DNA from: Nitrospira japonica
GTDB lineage: Bacteria > Nitrospirota > Thermodesulfovibrionia > Thermodesulfovibrionales > DYHX01
Direction of reading: 5' to 3'
Assembly (NCBI GenBank): GCA_020723925.1
Contig: DYHX01000006.1
Span: 1 to 35,377 of the forward strand
Length of the DNA stretch: 35,377 bases
Shown here: positions 1 through 8,543 of the stretch, piece after piece
Numbering within the stretch: the stretch's first letter is position 1
Layout of the letters: the number at the start of each line of letters is the position of its first letter
Translations under genes and position numbers: made by a program
The notes under the pieces: model-generated
What the model saw: the letters and a program-made list of their open reading frames with translations, nothing else
Databases searched by the model: none
What the model was told of the DNA's origin: nothing

Positions 1-1
1 A

Positions 2-83
2 ATTATCTGTCGATTATAAAAATACGAAAAGAGCAAGCGAACATGTTCGCTTGTCCTGAGACAGCCTTTCCTATATCTATTTT
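2..83 (-). repeat. Dispersed repeat, copy 1, with 20-bp palindrome
   Basis: About 78 bp here match the reverse complement of 30358-30436 with a single substitution. The core is a perfect 20-bp palindrome, CAAGCGAACATGTTCGCTTG. One end carries the TATATCTATTTT part of the CCGAAAAATAGA-type terminus seen elsewhere in the window, but its outermost bases are changed to AAGG. The other end is ATCTGTCGAT. No open reading frame is present, so it is a non-coding dispersed element, probably a miniature transposable element. Confidence 0.75.
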
Positions 84-137
84 AAGGCTACATTTGATTG
101 TTTACAATTTTTCAATAATCTGCAAAAATATAAAGCA

Positions 138-2279
138 ATGTCGAAGCTCTATCTTATTCTTGCAATCCATAATCATCAGCCTGTAGGAAACTTTGACCAC
201 GTATTCGAGGAGTCATATCAGAAGGCATATCTGCCTTTTCTTGAGAGCCTTTTGAGACATCCGTCACTGAAGGTTGTCCTTCATTATTCAGGAAACCTTC
301 TTTTATGGATTGAGAAGAGGCATCCTGAGGCGATTGATATGATAAGGGCACTTCTGAGGGATGGAAGGGCTGAACTGCTGTCAGGTGGTTTTTACGAGCC
401 CATACTCCCGGTGCTGCCTGAAAAAGACAGGGACATGCAGATAAAGGAAATGACCGGATATATAAAGGACAGGTTCGGCTATGCACCTAAAGGCATGTGG
501 CTTGCAGAGAGGGTCTGGGAACCCCACATGCCAGAGTTTATATCGAAGGCAGGGATTGAGTATCTATCTGTGGATGATTACCATTTCAAGCTCTCAGGAC
601 TTGAGGATGGAGACCTTCTCGGATATTACATAACAGAGGAAGATGGACATTCGATAAAGGTCTTTCCAGGAAACGAAAGACTGAGATATTACATACCGTT
701 CAGGAATGTTGATGAGATAATCTCCTATTTCAGGGAGACCTTTATGCGGGGTGGATACCCTCTTCTCACGATGGCAGATGATGGCGAGAAGTTCGGGGTC
801 TGGCCTGAGACGTACAAACACTGCCATGAAGATGGGTGGCTTGATAGATTTTTATCAGCCCTTGAGGAAAACTCTGACTGGATAGGGACAACAACCTTCA
901 GCGAATATCAGGAGAGATTTTATCCCATAGGCACTGCATATTTGCCGACAGCGGCTTATAGAGAAATGGGCGAGTGGGCGCTGCCTCCAGAAAGAGCCCT
1001 TGAGTATGAATATATATCAAATGAGATGCAGAAGATAGTGGGCGAAAGGGCAAAAGGCCTGCTGAGAGGTGGAATGTGGAGGTTCTTCCTTGCAAAGTAC
1101 CCCGAGGCGAACCACATCCACAAGCGCATGTTGATGATAAGCAGAAAAGTACATAAAGCAGTTCAAAAGTTCAAGAGTTCAAGAGTTCAAAAGTTCAAGG
1201 TTAAAAAATCAGAAAAAACTCCGAACTCCGAACTCCGAACTCCGAACTTATTATTACACGAGCTCTGGAGCGGTCAGTGCAATGATGCGTATTGGCATGG
1301 AATATTCGGAGGTCTTTACCTGCCACACCTCAGGTCTTCCCTCTACAGGCACCTCCTCAGGGCAGAGTCAATAGCAGAGGAGATTCTGGATAAGAAGGTC
1401 TTCATAGAGGAAGGTGACCTTGACTGCGATGGCTTCAGAGACGTCTGTATAAGCAAGGGAGATATGACTGCATTTTTCACAGAGGAGAGCGGAGGTCTCC
1501 GGGAGCTTTCTCTTAAAAAGAAGCAGGTCAATTTGCTGGATACACTCACGCGCAGACCCGAGGCATATCATTCAAAGATATCAGAGGCAACATCTCACAA
1601 CCATGGTGAGACAAAGACTATTCATAAAAGGCTCACTGTCAAGGAGGCCGGGCTTGGAGATTATCTCGTATATGACAGCTACAGGAGGGCATCCCTGATA
1701 GACCATTTCTTTGATTACGGAGTCAGGCTCGATGATCTGGTAAGGTCAGAGTATGAGGAGATGGGTGATTTTATAGGAGGACGCTATTCGATTGAGGTTA
1801 TACACAGGAAAGGCGCCCATGGTGTCAAGCTCTCAAGGGAGGGGCTTGTTTCAGGTGTAGGATTAAAGCTTGAGAAATCTGTAATATTAAAGAAGTCTGG
1901 GATAAGGGTTGATTATCTCCTCGAAGGCAAATACTCTGGAATATTTGCAGTGGAGTTCAATATTTCTCTCATCGGCTCGCCATATGCCTCTTTAGATGTC
2001 AGCGATAAGAGCATGCTTATTAAGGACAGCAGTGTGCACCGTGATGTAAATAGTTTCTCGATAAAAGATGAGTTTCTTAACCTCAGGATGACATTTTCCT
2101 TTGATGAGAATATTGAACTGTGGCACTATCCTGTGGAGACCATTTCCCTGTCAGAGCAAGGAGTCGAGAGGCTTTATCAAGGGACAGCGTTTCTTTTTAT
2201 GGAAAAGCTTGATTTTAGTGGCAATAATGGCAATAAAAGATTAGGGTTTACTATGAAATTCGGGGAGGATAAAAGGTGA
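138..2279 (+). CDS. GH57 glucan-acting enzyme (4-alpha-glucanotransferase or amylase type)
   Basis: A 713-residue cytoplasmic-looking protein with no signal peptide. GH57 conserved motifs appear in order: HNHQPVG (11-17), GGFYEPI (83-89), WLAERVWEP (121-129) with E124 at the nucleophile position, and MADDGEKFGVWP (from 212) with D214/D215 at the acid/base position. The C-terminal half (about 375-705) resembles the beta-rich domain of Thermococcus litoralis-type 4-alpha-glucanotransferases (about 660 residues). The extra length is largely explained by residues 342-371, a low-complexity stretch encoded by a tandem repeat (1161-1250) and probably lying between domains. The likely role is remodelling of maltodextrin or glycogen. 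Amylase and transferase activity cannot be separated by sequence here. Its TGA overlaps the GTG of the next gene. Confidence 0.88.
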   Translation: MSKLYLILAIHNHQPVGNFDHVFEESYQKAYLPFLESLLRHPSLKVVLHYSGNLLLWIEKRHPEAIDMIRALLRDGRAELLSGGFYEPILPVLPEKDRDMQIKEMTGYIKDRFGYAPKGMWLAERVWEPHMPEFISKAGIEYLSVDDYHFKLSGLEDGDLLGYYITEEDGHSIKVFPGNERLRYYIPFRNVDEIISYFRETFMRGGYPLLTMADDGEKFGVWPETYKHCHEDGWLDRFLSALEENSDWIGTTTFSEYQERFYPIGTAYLPTAAYREMGEWALPPERALEYEYISNEMQKIVGERAKGLLRGGMWRFFLAKYPEANHIHKRMLMISRKVHKAVQKFKSSRVQKFKVKKSEKTPNSELRTPNLLLHELWSGQCNDAYWHGIFGGLYLPHLRSSLYRHLLRAESIAEEILDKKVFIEEGDLDCDGFRDVCISKGDMTAFFTEESGGLRELSLKKKQVNLLDTLTRRPEAYHSKISEATSHNHGETKTIHKRLTVKEAGLGDYLVYDSYRRASLIDHFFDYGVRLDDLVRSEYEEMGDFIGGRYSIEVIHRKGAHGVKLSREGLVSGVGLKLEKSVILKKSGIRVDYLLEGKYSGIFAVEFNISLIGSPYASLDVSDKSMLIKDSSVHRDVNSFSIKDEFLNLRMTFSFDENIELWHYPVETISLSEQGVERLYQGTAFLFMEKLDFSGNNGNKRLGFTMKFGEDKR
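1161..1250 (+). repeat. In-frame tandem repeat (8-mer then 7-mer) inside GH57 gene
   Basis: Units of the type TTCAAGAG repeat with period 8, followed by AACTCCG units with period 7. The block is about 90 bp (30 codons), so the reading frame is kept. The encoded residues (VQKFKSSR..., TPNSELRTPN) have no resemblance to the flanking GH57 sequence. The same repeat style recurs between genes in this window. Confidence 0.85.
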
Positions 2280-3952
2280 AAATAGTTACTCGTTATTTGT
2301 TACTCGTTATTTGTTTGTTACTTTTAGCTAACATATCATATGCCGACGATACCGCTATTAACAAGCTGAGGGACAATGCCCTATCGTATTTTACACCGCT
2401 GAAAGGCAAGATCACATCGATAAATGGCAAAATAGCCACTATTGACCTCGGCACTAAATCCCATATAAAACCCGGCATGAGGGTTACTGTCTTCAGGGAG
2501 GGCGCCCCTTTTATCCATCCGGTTACAAAAGAGCCGCTCGGCAGGGTTGAGACCCATGTTGGGCGAGCTGAGGTCAGAGAGGTCGGCCCTGATACATCAG
2601 CCCTTGTTATCCTTAAGGGTGATGTCAGAGAAGGCGATAAAGTAAGGATATCAGAGACAAAGGTAAGGATGCTTTTCTATCAGGGCAAAGGTGTTGACTG
2701 GTACCTGTCGGATTCATATTACAGAAGTCTGAAGGAGACTGGCAGGTTTGAGCTTGTTGACACAGCCATGGAGACAGATGATGATGCAAGAATCATTGCT
2801 GAGGCAAAACGGCTGAATGCTGATGCTGTGCTCATTCTCTCTGCAAATGAGTCAGGGAAAGATACATTACTGAAGCAGAGGCTCTTCTGGGTTGATGACT
2901 CTATGAAATTTGCTGAGGATGAGATAAATGTTGCTGTGGCTTTTGTAAAGGAACTGAAATTTGGCGAAGAATTCTTCAGCCCTCAGAAAGGCGATGTATG
3001 GCTCTACTTTGACCTCCCATTTGGTGTGAGGTTCATTGCCACAGGAGATCTTGATGGCGATGGGAAGCAGGAACTGCTCATGAGCACGGGCAAGGATGTG
3101 CGTGTGTATGTGCCAGGGGTTGACCTCCAGCCCTCATTAGGCGGGGTAGAGATAAAAGGCTCAGCAACAGATGACCACCTCTGGCTGGACACAATAGACC
3201 TGAATGGGAACGGCAGGGACGAGGTTATAGTCACCTCTATGAAAGACGGTGATGTGGTTTCATATATCTATGAACTCAAGGGCCCTGAATTTTCTCTGCT
3301 CTGGAAGGGGAAGTTCTTCCTGAGGCGCATCGGTAACGAGCTCATCGCACAGGAATATGACCCCGGGCAAGGGTTTATTGGCGATGTGTTCAACATTGTC
3401 TGGAACGGCGAATATAAGAAGGGAAGCAATGTAAAACTCCCGAAGGGTGTGAATATATACGATTATGTCTATATCGGCGAGCCTGGGGGTGGGAGATCTA
3501 TTCTTGCATATGATGATACTGGTTACCTCAACCTCTACGATGACAGGGGCATTAAGATATGGAGGAGCAAGGAGGATTATGGAGGGTTCATTACGACATT
3601 CAAGAGGACAGCACCAACCGTGATGGTCGAAAGGGGAGAATGGGCTATAAAAGACAGGCTCTTCCTGAGAAACAGGGAGGCACTTATTGTGAAGAGGATT
3701 CCGATTGTCGGGATGGCAAGGGGCATAGGCTACAAGAGCTCGCAAATCAAAAACCTCTGGTGGACAGGTCTTTCAATGGAGGAAGGAACCCTTATAGACA
3801 ATATCAATGGTGGGATTCTTGATTATGCACTCGCAGGTGACAGACTTATTGTGCTCAGCAGGCCGCCGTTTGGCATAAAACCAAAGAATATCCTCAAGGG
3901 AGAGAATCCTCTCGGCAGTGTGCTTTACATATACTCACTCAAAGGGAGGTAG
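2276..3952 (+). CDS. Secreted FG-GAP/VCBS-repeat protein with FlgT-like N-terminal region
   Basis: A 558-residue protein starting with GTG that overlaps the GH57 stop by four bases (GTGA), so translation is probably coupled. Residues 1-23 form a signal peptide (hydrophobic LLLVICLLLLA, cleavage near SYA-D). Residues about 38-110 form a small beta domain reminiscent of the FlgT C-terminal domain (GKITSINGKIATIDLG). Residues 120-190 resemble a FlgT-like middle domain. Two aspartate-rich motifs, GDLDGDGKQELLM and IDLNGNGRDEVIV, are typical of calcium-binding FG-GAP/VCBS repeats in a beta propeller. It is probably periplasmic or outer-membrane associated. The function is unknown. The signal-peptide DNA is itself built from a GTTACTCGTTATTT tandem repeat. 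Confidence 0.75.
   Translation: MKIVTRYLLLVICLLLLANISYADDTAINKLRDNALSYFTPLKGKITSINGKIATIDLGTKSHIKPGMRVTVFREGAPFIHPVTKEPLGRVETHVGRAEVREVGPDTSALVILKGDVREGDKVRISETKVRMLFYQGKGVDWYLSDSYYRSLKETGRFELVDTAMETDDDARIIAEAKRLNADAVLILSANESGKDTLLKQRLFWVDDSMKFAEDEINVAVAFVKELKFGEEFFSPQKGDVWLYFDLPFGVRFIATGDLDGDGKQELLMSTGKDVRVYVPGVDLQPSLGGVEIKGSATDDHLWLDTIDLNGNGRDEVIVTSMKDGDVVSYIYELKGPEFSLLWKGKFFLRRIGNELIAQEYDPGQGFIGDVFNIVWNGEYKKGSNVKLPKGVNIYDYVYIGEPGGGRSILAYDDTGYLNLYDDRGIKIWRSKEDYGGFITTFKRTAPTVMVERGEWAIKDRLFLRNREALIVKRIPIVGMARGIGYKSSQIKNLWWTGLSMEEGTLIDNINGGILDYALAGDRLIVLSRPPFGIKPKNILKGENPLGSVLYIYSLKGR
2284..2331 (+). repeat. Tandem repeat encoding the signal peptide
   Basis: Two copies of GTTACTCGTTATTT followed by GTTTGTTACTT encode VTRYLLLVICLLL, the core of the signal peptide of the FG-GAP protein. 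The same GTTACTC heptad appears between genes at 8512-8540 and around the tRNA near 24.3 kb. Confidence 0.75.
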
Positions 3953-4236
3953 CATTACAATTTAAAATCAAAAATGCAAAATTAAAAATTGATGTGCACC
4001 ACAATTTTGAATTAATAATTTCGAATTTTGGATTCTTTTAACCCAAATAATGCAGACATTGCTCAAAAATTTATTTAACTCGATGAATTATTGAGATTAT
4101 CTTGAAAGGGCATATGAATAAAAATATTCCTTTAACCATCAGATTAAGGGCGAGCAAGGTATCGAAAAATAAATTTTTTCACAACATCTGCATTATTCTA
4201 ATTGCATTTTTTGGATTAACGATATAGGAGGCAACT
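3953..4236. repeat. AT-rich intergenic region with imperfect inverted-repeat element
   Basis: The left part (3958-4035) is made of AT-rich degenerate repeats (CAAAATTAAAAATT-like). From about 4038 to 4220 there is an element with imperfect inverted ends: TTAACCCAAA... on the left and ...TTTGGATTAA on the right. Inside these, 4046-4077 and 4166-4197 are inverted copies that share AATAATGCAGA and AAAATTTATTT. A similar left end (TTAACCCAAA..ATGCAGACAT) recurs at 12707-12741. No gene is evident. The AGGAGG of uppS follows at 4226-4231. Confidence 0.5.
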
Positions 4237-4953
4237 TTGTTATTACACGACAGGATTCCAAATCATGTTGGAATAATAATGGACGGCAACGGAAGATGGG
4301 CAGAGATGCGCGGTCTTCCGAGGATCGAGGGACACAGGAGAGGCACAGAGAGGTTAAGGGAGATAATAGAGGCTGCCATGGAAATTGGTGTGAAGACGCT
4401 CACACTTTACGCATTCTCTCTTGAAAACTGGCAGAGACCTCAGAATGAAGTCAGAACCCTGATGAGGCTTCTCGAGGCATATCTGAGGAAAGAGTTCAGT
4501 GAGTTTATGGAAAAGGGAATAGTTTTCAGGACGATAGGGGAGACATGGAGGCTGCCTGAAAACATACAATCACTTATCAGGGAAACAGAGGAGAAGACCT
4601 CAGGCAATAATGGCATGACCCTTGTTGCTGCCCTGAGCTATGGTGGAAGAAACGAGATTATCAGGGCAGTGAAAAAGGCAATCTTATCTGGTATAAAGCC
4701 TGATGATATTACTGAGGATTCCTTTAATTCCCTTCTTGACACGTCAGGCCTTCCATCTCTGGACCTTATAATAAGGACGAGCGGCGAAAGGCGTATAAGT
4801 AATTTTCTCCTGTGGCAGGGTGCGTATTCGGAGTTTTATTTTACAGATACACTCTGGCCTGATTTTACAAAAGAGGAGTTTTTAATTGCACTCCGCGACT
4901 ACCAGATGAGGGAGAGGAGATTCGGTGCGCTTCCTGCGGGGTCAAGAACCTGA
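4237..4953 (+). CDS. uppS: Isoprenyl transferase (undecaprenyl diphosphate synthase)
   Basis: A cis-prenyltransferase that condenses isopentenyl diphosphate onto farnesyl diphosphate to give the C55 lipid carrier for peptidoglycan and O-antigen. At 238 residues it has the normal family length. The catalytic motif IMDGNGRWA carries the diphosphate-binding D16, followed by RIEGHRRG, YAFSLENWQRP and the C-terminal signature RTSGERRISNFLLWQ. TTG is chosen as start because AGGAGG lies five bases upstream and the conserved N-terminus IPNHVGIIMDGNG begins shortly after. It is the first gene of the uppS-cdsA-dxr-rseP cluster, an order common in bacteria. Confidence 0.96.
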   Translation: MLLHDRIPNHVGIIMDGNGRWAEMRGLPRIEGHRRGTERLREIIEAAMEIGVKTLTLYAFSLENWQRPQNEVRTLMRLLEAYLRKEFSEFMEKGIVFRTIGETWRLPENIQSLIRETEEKTSGNNGMTLVAALSYGGRNEIIRAVKKAILSGIKPDDITEDSFNSLLDTSGLPSLDLIIRTSGERRISNFLLWQGAYSEFYFTDTLWPDFTKEEFLIALRDYQMRERRFGALPAGSRT

Positions 4954-4954
4954 T

Positions 4955-5746
4955 ATGCACCTCATGAGACTGGTCGTTGCAGTAATCCTCCTGCCACTCT
5001 TCTACCTATACATCATGAAGCTTCCCGCAGAGTATTTTCTCCTGCTTCTTATGATTGTCTCTATTATTGCACAAGCTGAGTTTTACTCGATGTATAATGT
5101 CAGGGGTCTGCTAAAGTATTCAGGCATAGTCCTGGGGATAGCGATAATATCCATAACATATATATCAAGGAATCTCTTTGCTGATTTCTTTGTTTTTTCA
5201 TTCCTATTAATTGCTAGCATGAGGCTCCTTCTGAAGCGCGACCCATCCTCATCCCTTCATGACATCGCCCCTGTAGCAGTTGCCCTGATATACATACCAG
5301 GGATGCTTGGTTATCAAATGCACCTCAGGGAACAGGGGTCTGAGTGGATAATATTCCTGTATGGCTGTGTGTGGACCTCTGACAGTTTTGCATATTACAT
5401 CGGCAAGGGCATCGGTAAGAGAAAATTATATAAAGAGGTGAGCCCTAACAAGACGGTTGCAGGTGGAGTCGGTTCGATAGTGGGTGGGGCTGTAGCGGCA
5501 GTTGTCCTGAATGCTGCATTTATCCATTCGATGCCCTTAGCTAAGGCGGCCATAATTGGTATAATCATAGGAATTGTTGCGGTGATAGGCGACCTTGTGG
5601 AATCAATGTTTAAGCGGGATACTAAGGTCAAGGACTCAGGCCACATAATCCCTGGGCATGGGGGGATGCTGGATAAGCTTGATGGCGTGCTCTTTGCAGG
5701 CCCAATGCTTTACTGGGTTTCGATAGCATTTGGAATAATTCAGTGA
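4955..5746 (+). CDS. cdsA: Phosphatidate cytidylyltransferase
   Basis: An integral inner-membrane enzyme that makes CDP-diacylglycerol from phosphatidate and CTP. It has 263 residues from the ATG one base after the uppS stop; a GTG at 4925 would instead overlap uppS, and the first hydrophobic segment begins right after the chosen start. Several hydrophobic helices run along the protein. The CdsA signature is present near the C-terminus as SMFKRDTKVKDSGHIIPG, then HGGMLDKLD, with the usual DR replaced by DK. It sits between uppS and dxr as in many bacterial genomes. Confidence 0.93.
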   Translation: MHLMRLVVAVILLPLFYLYIMKLPAEYFLLLLMIVSIIAQAEFYSMYNVRGLLKYSGIVLGIAIISITYISRNLFADFFVFSFLLIASMRLLLKRDPSSSLHDIAPVAVALIYIPGMLGYQMHLREQGSEWIIFLYGCVWTSDSFAYYIGKGIGKRKLYKEVSPNKTVAGGVGSIVGGAVAAVVLNAAFIHSMPLAKAAIIGIIIGIVAVIGDLVESMFKRDTKVKDSGHIIPGHGGMLDKLDGVLFAGPMLYWVSIAFGIIQ

Positions 5747-5790
5747 CGAAAAATAACCACTTACAATCTTAAAATTGAGGTTATCTTCGA

Positions 5791-6948
5791 TTGAAAAGAA
5801 TAACAATCCTCGGTTCAACAGGCTCGATAGGAAGGAGCACCCTTGAGGTAATCTCAAATCACAGTGATAAATTTGATGTTGTTGCCCTTGCAGCAGGCAG
5901 CAATCTTGAACTCCTGTTGGAGCAGGTAAAAATATTCAAGCCGGAGATTGTGGCTGTTGCTGATGAAGTGGCTGCTCAGGAGCTGCGCAAAAGAGTAGGG
6001 GCACAGCATGCTATGCCCCCGCAGATACTGTCAGGTCCGAATGGCATTGCAGATGCTGCAGCCTATGAGGGTTCTGATTTTGTCCTGTCAGCCATCGTTG
6101 GTTTTGCAGGACTTCTTCCAACTCTTTCTGCTATAAGGGCAGGAAAGACCATAGGGCTTGCAAACAAGGAGACCCTTGTGATTGCAGGGAAGATAGTGAT
6201 GGAAGAGGCAATGAAATCAGGGGTGATGGTACTCCCGGTTGACAGCGAACACAGCGCTATTTTTCAGTGTATAGAGGGCCACAGCAGGGCATCAGTCAGA
6301 AGGATAGTGCTTACAGCATCGGGGGGCCCATTTGTCGGAAAGGGCGTTGATGACTTGAGCAGAGCCACCCCTGTGGATGCCCTCAAACACCCTAACTGGA
6401 ATATGGGCAGGAAGATAACAATCGACTCGGCAACCCTGATGAATAAAGGGCTTGAGGTCATTGAGGCCCACTATCTTTTTGGTCTTCCACCCGAGAGGAT
6501 TGATGTGCTTATACACCCTCAGAGTATAGTGCATTCCATGGTCGAGTTCAATGACAGGAGCTGCATAGCCCATCTCTCGACACCTGATATGAAAGGTCCA
6601 ATCGCCTATTCCCTGTCATATCCAGAGAGGCTCGATGACACGATACCCCGTCTTGACCTCGAGAGGATTGAGAAGCTCACATTCTATAAACCGGATACGG
6701 AATGCTTCCCATGCCTCTCCTATGCATATGATGCCCTGAGAGAAGGAGGCACAATGCCTGCTGTCCTGAATGCTGCAAACGAGGTGGCAGTTGGCGCATT
6801 TCTTGACGGGGCAATAGGTTTTAATGATATTCCTGTTATAATTAAAAAAACCATGCATTCCCATAAAACCATGCAGGCAACAGCGCTTGATTCAGTCATA
6901 GAGGCTGATAGATGGGCAAGAGAAGAGGCAAGGGAAGTTATTAGTTAA
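5791..6948 (+). CDS. dxr: 1-deoxy-D-xylulose 5-phosphate reductoisomerase
   Basis: The committed step of the MEP isoprenoid pathway, converting DXP to MEP with NADPH and a divalent metal, and so upstream of the substrate used by UppS. The protein has 385 residues with a TTG start. The Rossmann motif ITILGSTGSIGRSTLEV is at 3-19. Further motifs are GLANKETLV, PVDSEHSAIFQC (metal and substrate site), LTASGGPF and HPNWNMGRKITIDSATLMNK. Residues about 69-78 (VGAQHAMPPQ) look like an insertion. They are encoded by the palindrome at 5995-6019 and lie in a variable surface region before the conserved SGPNGI. The gene should still be functional. Confidence 0.96.
   Translation: MKRITILGSTGSIGRSTLEVISNHSDKFDVVALAAGSNLELLLEQVKIFKPEIVAVADEVAAQELRKRVGAQHAMPPQILSGPNGIADAAAYEGSDFVLSAIVGFAGLLPTLSAIRAGKTIGLANKETLVIAGKIVMEEAMKSGVMVLPVDSEHSAIFQCIEGHSRASVRRIVLTASGGPFVGKGVDDLSRATPVDALKHPNWNMGRKITIDSATLMNKGLEVIEAHYLFGLPPERIDVLIHPQSIVHSMVEFNDRSCIAHLSTPDMKGPIAYSLSYPERLDDTIPRLDLERIEKLTFYKPDTECFPCLSYAYDALREGGTMPAVLNAANEVAVGAFLDGAIGFNDIPVIIKKTMHSHKTMQATALDSVIEADRWAREEAREVIS
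5995..6020 (+). repeat. In-frame GTAG-headed palindrome within dxr
   Basis: GTAG is followed by GGGGCAcAGCATGCTaTGCCCC, a 22-bp near-perfect palindrome (5998-6019; the lower-case pair is mismatched). It encodes GAQHAMPP and lies in frame. The GTAG head followed by a hairpin is the layout of REP sequences. Confidence 0.7.
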
Positions 6949-6976
6949 AAGTTAATTAGAGATAGGAGATATAAAA

Positions 6977-8047
6977 ATGACATTTATTTCAGCAATAGTG
7001 CTTTTAGGGATACTGATATTTGTTCACGAACTCGGACACTTTCTTTTCGCTAAACTGCTCGGAGTGAGGGTTCTGAAATTTTCGCTCGGTTTTGGACCAA
7101 AACTTATTGGCAAAAAATTTAGAGACACAGAGTACCTTATTTCATCAGTGCCCCTTGGAGGCTATGTGAAGATGCTCGGTGAAGAATTAGGGGAGGAGCT
7201 CAAAGAAGAGGAAAAGCAGAGGGCATACAACTATCAGCCTGTATGGAAGAGGGTTCTCATCGTGTTTGCTGGACCAGTTTTTAATGTATTCTTTGCTGCA
7301 ATTATCTTTGTATTTATATTCTTTGCCGGCGTGCCAGCCCTCCTTCCAGAGGTTGGCGAGGTTAGTCAGCATTCCCCGGCTGAGATAGCAGGGCTTATGA
7401 AAGGCGATAGAATTATGGAGATTAATGGTGCTTCTATAAACCAGTGGGATGAGATGACAGCAGTTATCCACAAAAACCCAGGTAAGGCGCTCAGCTTTAA
7501 GATAAAGAGGGGCAGTGAGGCAATCAGTGTATCGATTACACCAGAGAAAAGGAAGGTGAAAGACCTCTTTGGAGAAGACAAGGAGGTCGGACTGATAGGC
7601 ATAAAACCTTCAGGAAATACATTCACGAAAAAAGAGGATTTTGCAGGTGCAGTGTATAGAGGCATAACGAAGACATGGGAGATATCTGTCCTTACAGTGG
7701 TCTCTGTCATAAAGCTCATACAGAGGGTTATCCCAGCAGAGACCATCGGTGGACCAATCCTTATATTTCAGATGGCAGGGCAACAGGCAGCATATGGCAT
7801 ATTAAGTTTCTTCACGTTCATGGCGGTAATAAGTATAAACCTCGGTATCCTTAATCTTCTGCCGATACCAATACTTGACGGCGGCCATCTTGTGTTCCTC
7901 AGTGTTGAAGCAGTGAGGAGAAAACCCCTGAGTGATAAGGTGATAATGGTTGCACAGAGGATAGGGCTTGCAATCATAATTACGATAATGGTCTTTGCGC
8001 TTTATAATGACATCATGAGGGTCGTTACAGGGAAAACGATCCCATGA
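6977..8047 (+). CDS. rseP: Site-2 intramembrane zinc metalloprotease RseP
   Basis: A membrane protease of the S2P/M50 family that cleaves anti-sigma factors or leftover signal peptides within the inner membrane. It has 356 residues. The first transmembrane helix carries HELGH (17-21), the zinc and catalytic motif. A single PDZ domain spans about 125-190 (GLMKGDRIMEING). The third zinc ligand is in NLLPIPILDGGH (293-304, D301). C-terminal helices follow. Its last four bases overlap the next gene (ATGA). With one PDZ domain it resembles the shorter RseP/RasP forms rather than the two-PDZ E. coli protein. Confidence 0.95.
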   Translation: MTFISAIVLLGILIFVHELGHFLFAKLLGVRVLKFSLGFGPKLIGKKFRDTEYLISSVPLGGYVKMLGEELGEELKEEEKQRAYNYQPVWKRVLIVFAGPVFNVFFAAIIFVFIFFAGVPALLPEVGEVSQHSPAEIAGLMKGDRIMEINGASINQWDEMTAVIHKNPGKALSFKIKRGSEAISVSITPEKRKVKDLFGEDKEVGLIGIKPSGNTFTKKEDFAGAVYRGITKTWEISVLTVVSVIKLIQRVIPAETIGGPILIFQMAGQQAAYGILSFFTFMAVISINLGILNLLPIPILDGGHLVFLSVEAVRRKPLSDKVIMVAQRIGLAIIITIMVFALYNDIMRVVTGKTIP

Positions 8048-8496
8048 AGCCAGCATCTCTTAAGACACAGGTCTCATCAGGCGGGGTTATATTTAGAAGG
8101 TCTAATGATATGGTGGAAATCGCCCTGGTGGCGGTCAAGGGCGGTGATGTCTGGTGTCTTCCAAAAGGGCTTGTTGAGAAGGGGGAAACGCCTGAAGAAA
8201 CTGCAATGAGAGAAGTGGCAGAAGAGACAGGGCTGAGGGGTAAGGTTATAAAAAAAATAGGTGATATATCTTACTGGTACTATATAAGAGGAGAGAACGC
8301 CAAGTGCAGGAAGACTGTGCATTTCTATCTCATGGAATATGAAGGTGGCAGCACAGACGACCATAGCTGGGAGGTTGATAAGGCTGCCTGGTTTATCATG
8401 GATGAGGCACTGAACAAGGTTAGTTACAAGGGTGATAGAGGTATACTTGAGAAGGCAAGGGAGATGGTTTTAAAGATAGTGACAAGTGACGAGTGA
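8044..8496 (+). CDS. NUDIX hydrolase
   Basis: A 150-residue protein with the complete 23-residue NUDIX box from G42 to L64 ([20 protein letters not shown], then TGL), including the REVAEE metal-binding helix. It hydrolyses a nucleoside diphosphate linked to some moiety; the substrate is not predictable, although the size and context fit diadenosine polyphosphate or ADP-sugar type enzymes. It begins inside the rseP stop (ATGA). The final residues (VTSDE) and the stop codon are formed by a GTGACAA/GTGACGA heptad repeat, so the original C-terminus may have been altered. Confidence 0.88.
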   Translation: MKPASLKTQVSSGGVIFRRSNDMVEIALVAVKGGDVWCLPKGLVEKGETPEETAMREVAEETGLRGKVIKKIGDISYWYYIRGENAKCRKTVHFYLMEYEGGSTDDHSWEVDKAAWFIMDEALNKVSYKGDRGILEKAREMVLKIVTSDE

Positions 8497-8540
8497 CAGG
8501 TTATTTATTTTTTGTTACTCGTTACTCGTTACTCGTTACT
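8479..8540 (+). repeat. Heptad tandem repeat at the NUDIX/rfaE2 junction
   Basis: GTGACAA GTGACGA GTGACAG is followed, after a T-rich spacer, by GTTACTC three times and GTTACT. The two halves are roughly complementary and could fold into a hairpin. The block supplies the end of the NUDIX gene and either the leader or the N-terminus of the next gene. Confidence 0.8.
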
Positions 8541-8543
8541 GAT

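Noticed and set aside
3260-3745. 161-codon open frame on the minus strand within the FG-GAP gene
   Set aside because: It is antisense to a gene with clear signal peptide and FG-GAP motifs, and its translation shows no domain or composition typical of a real protein.
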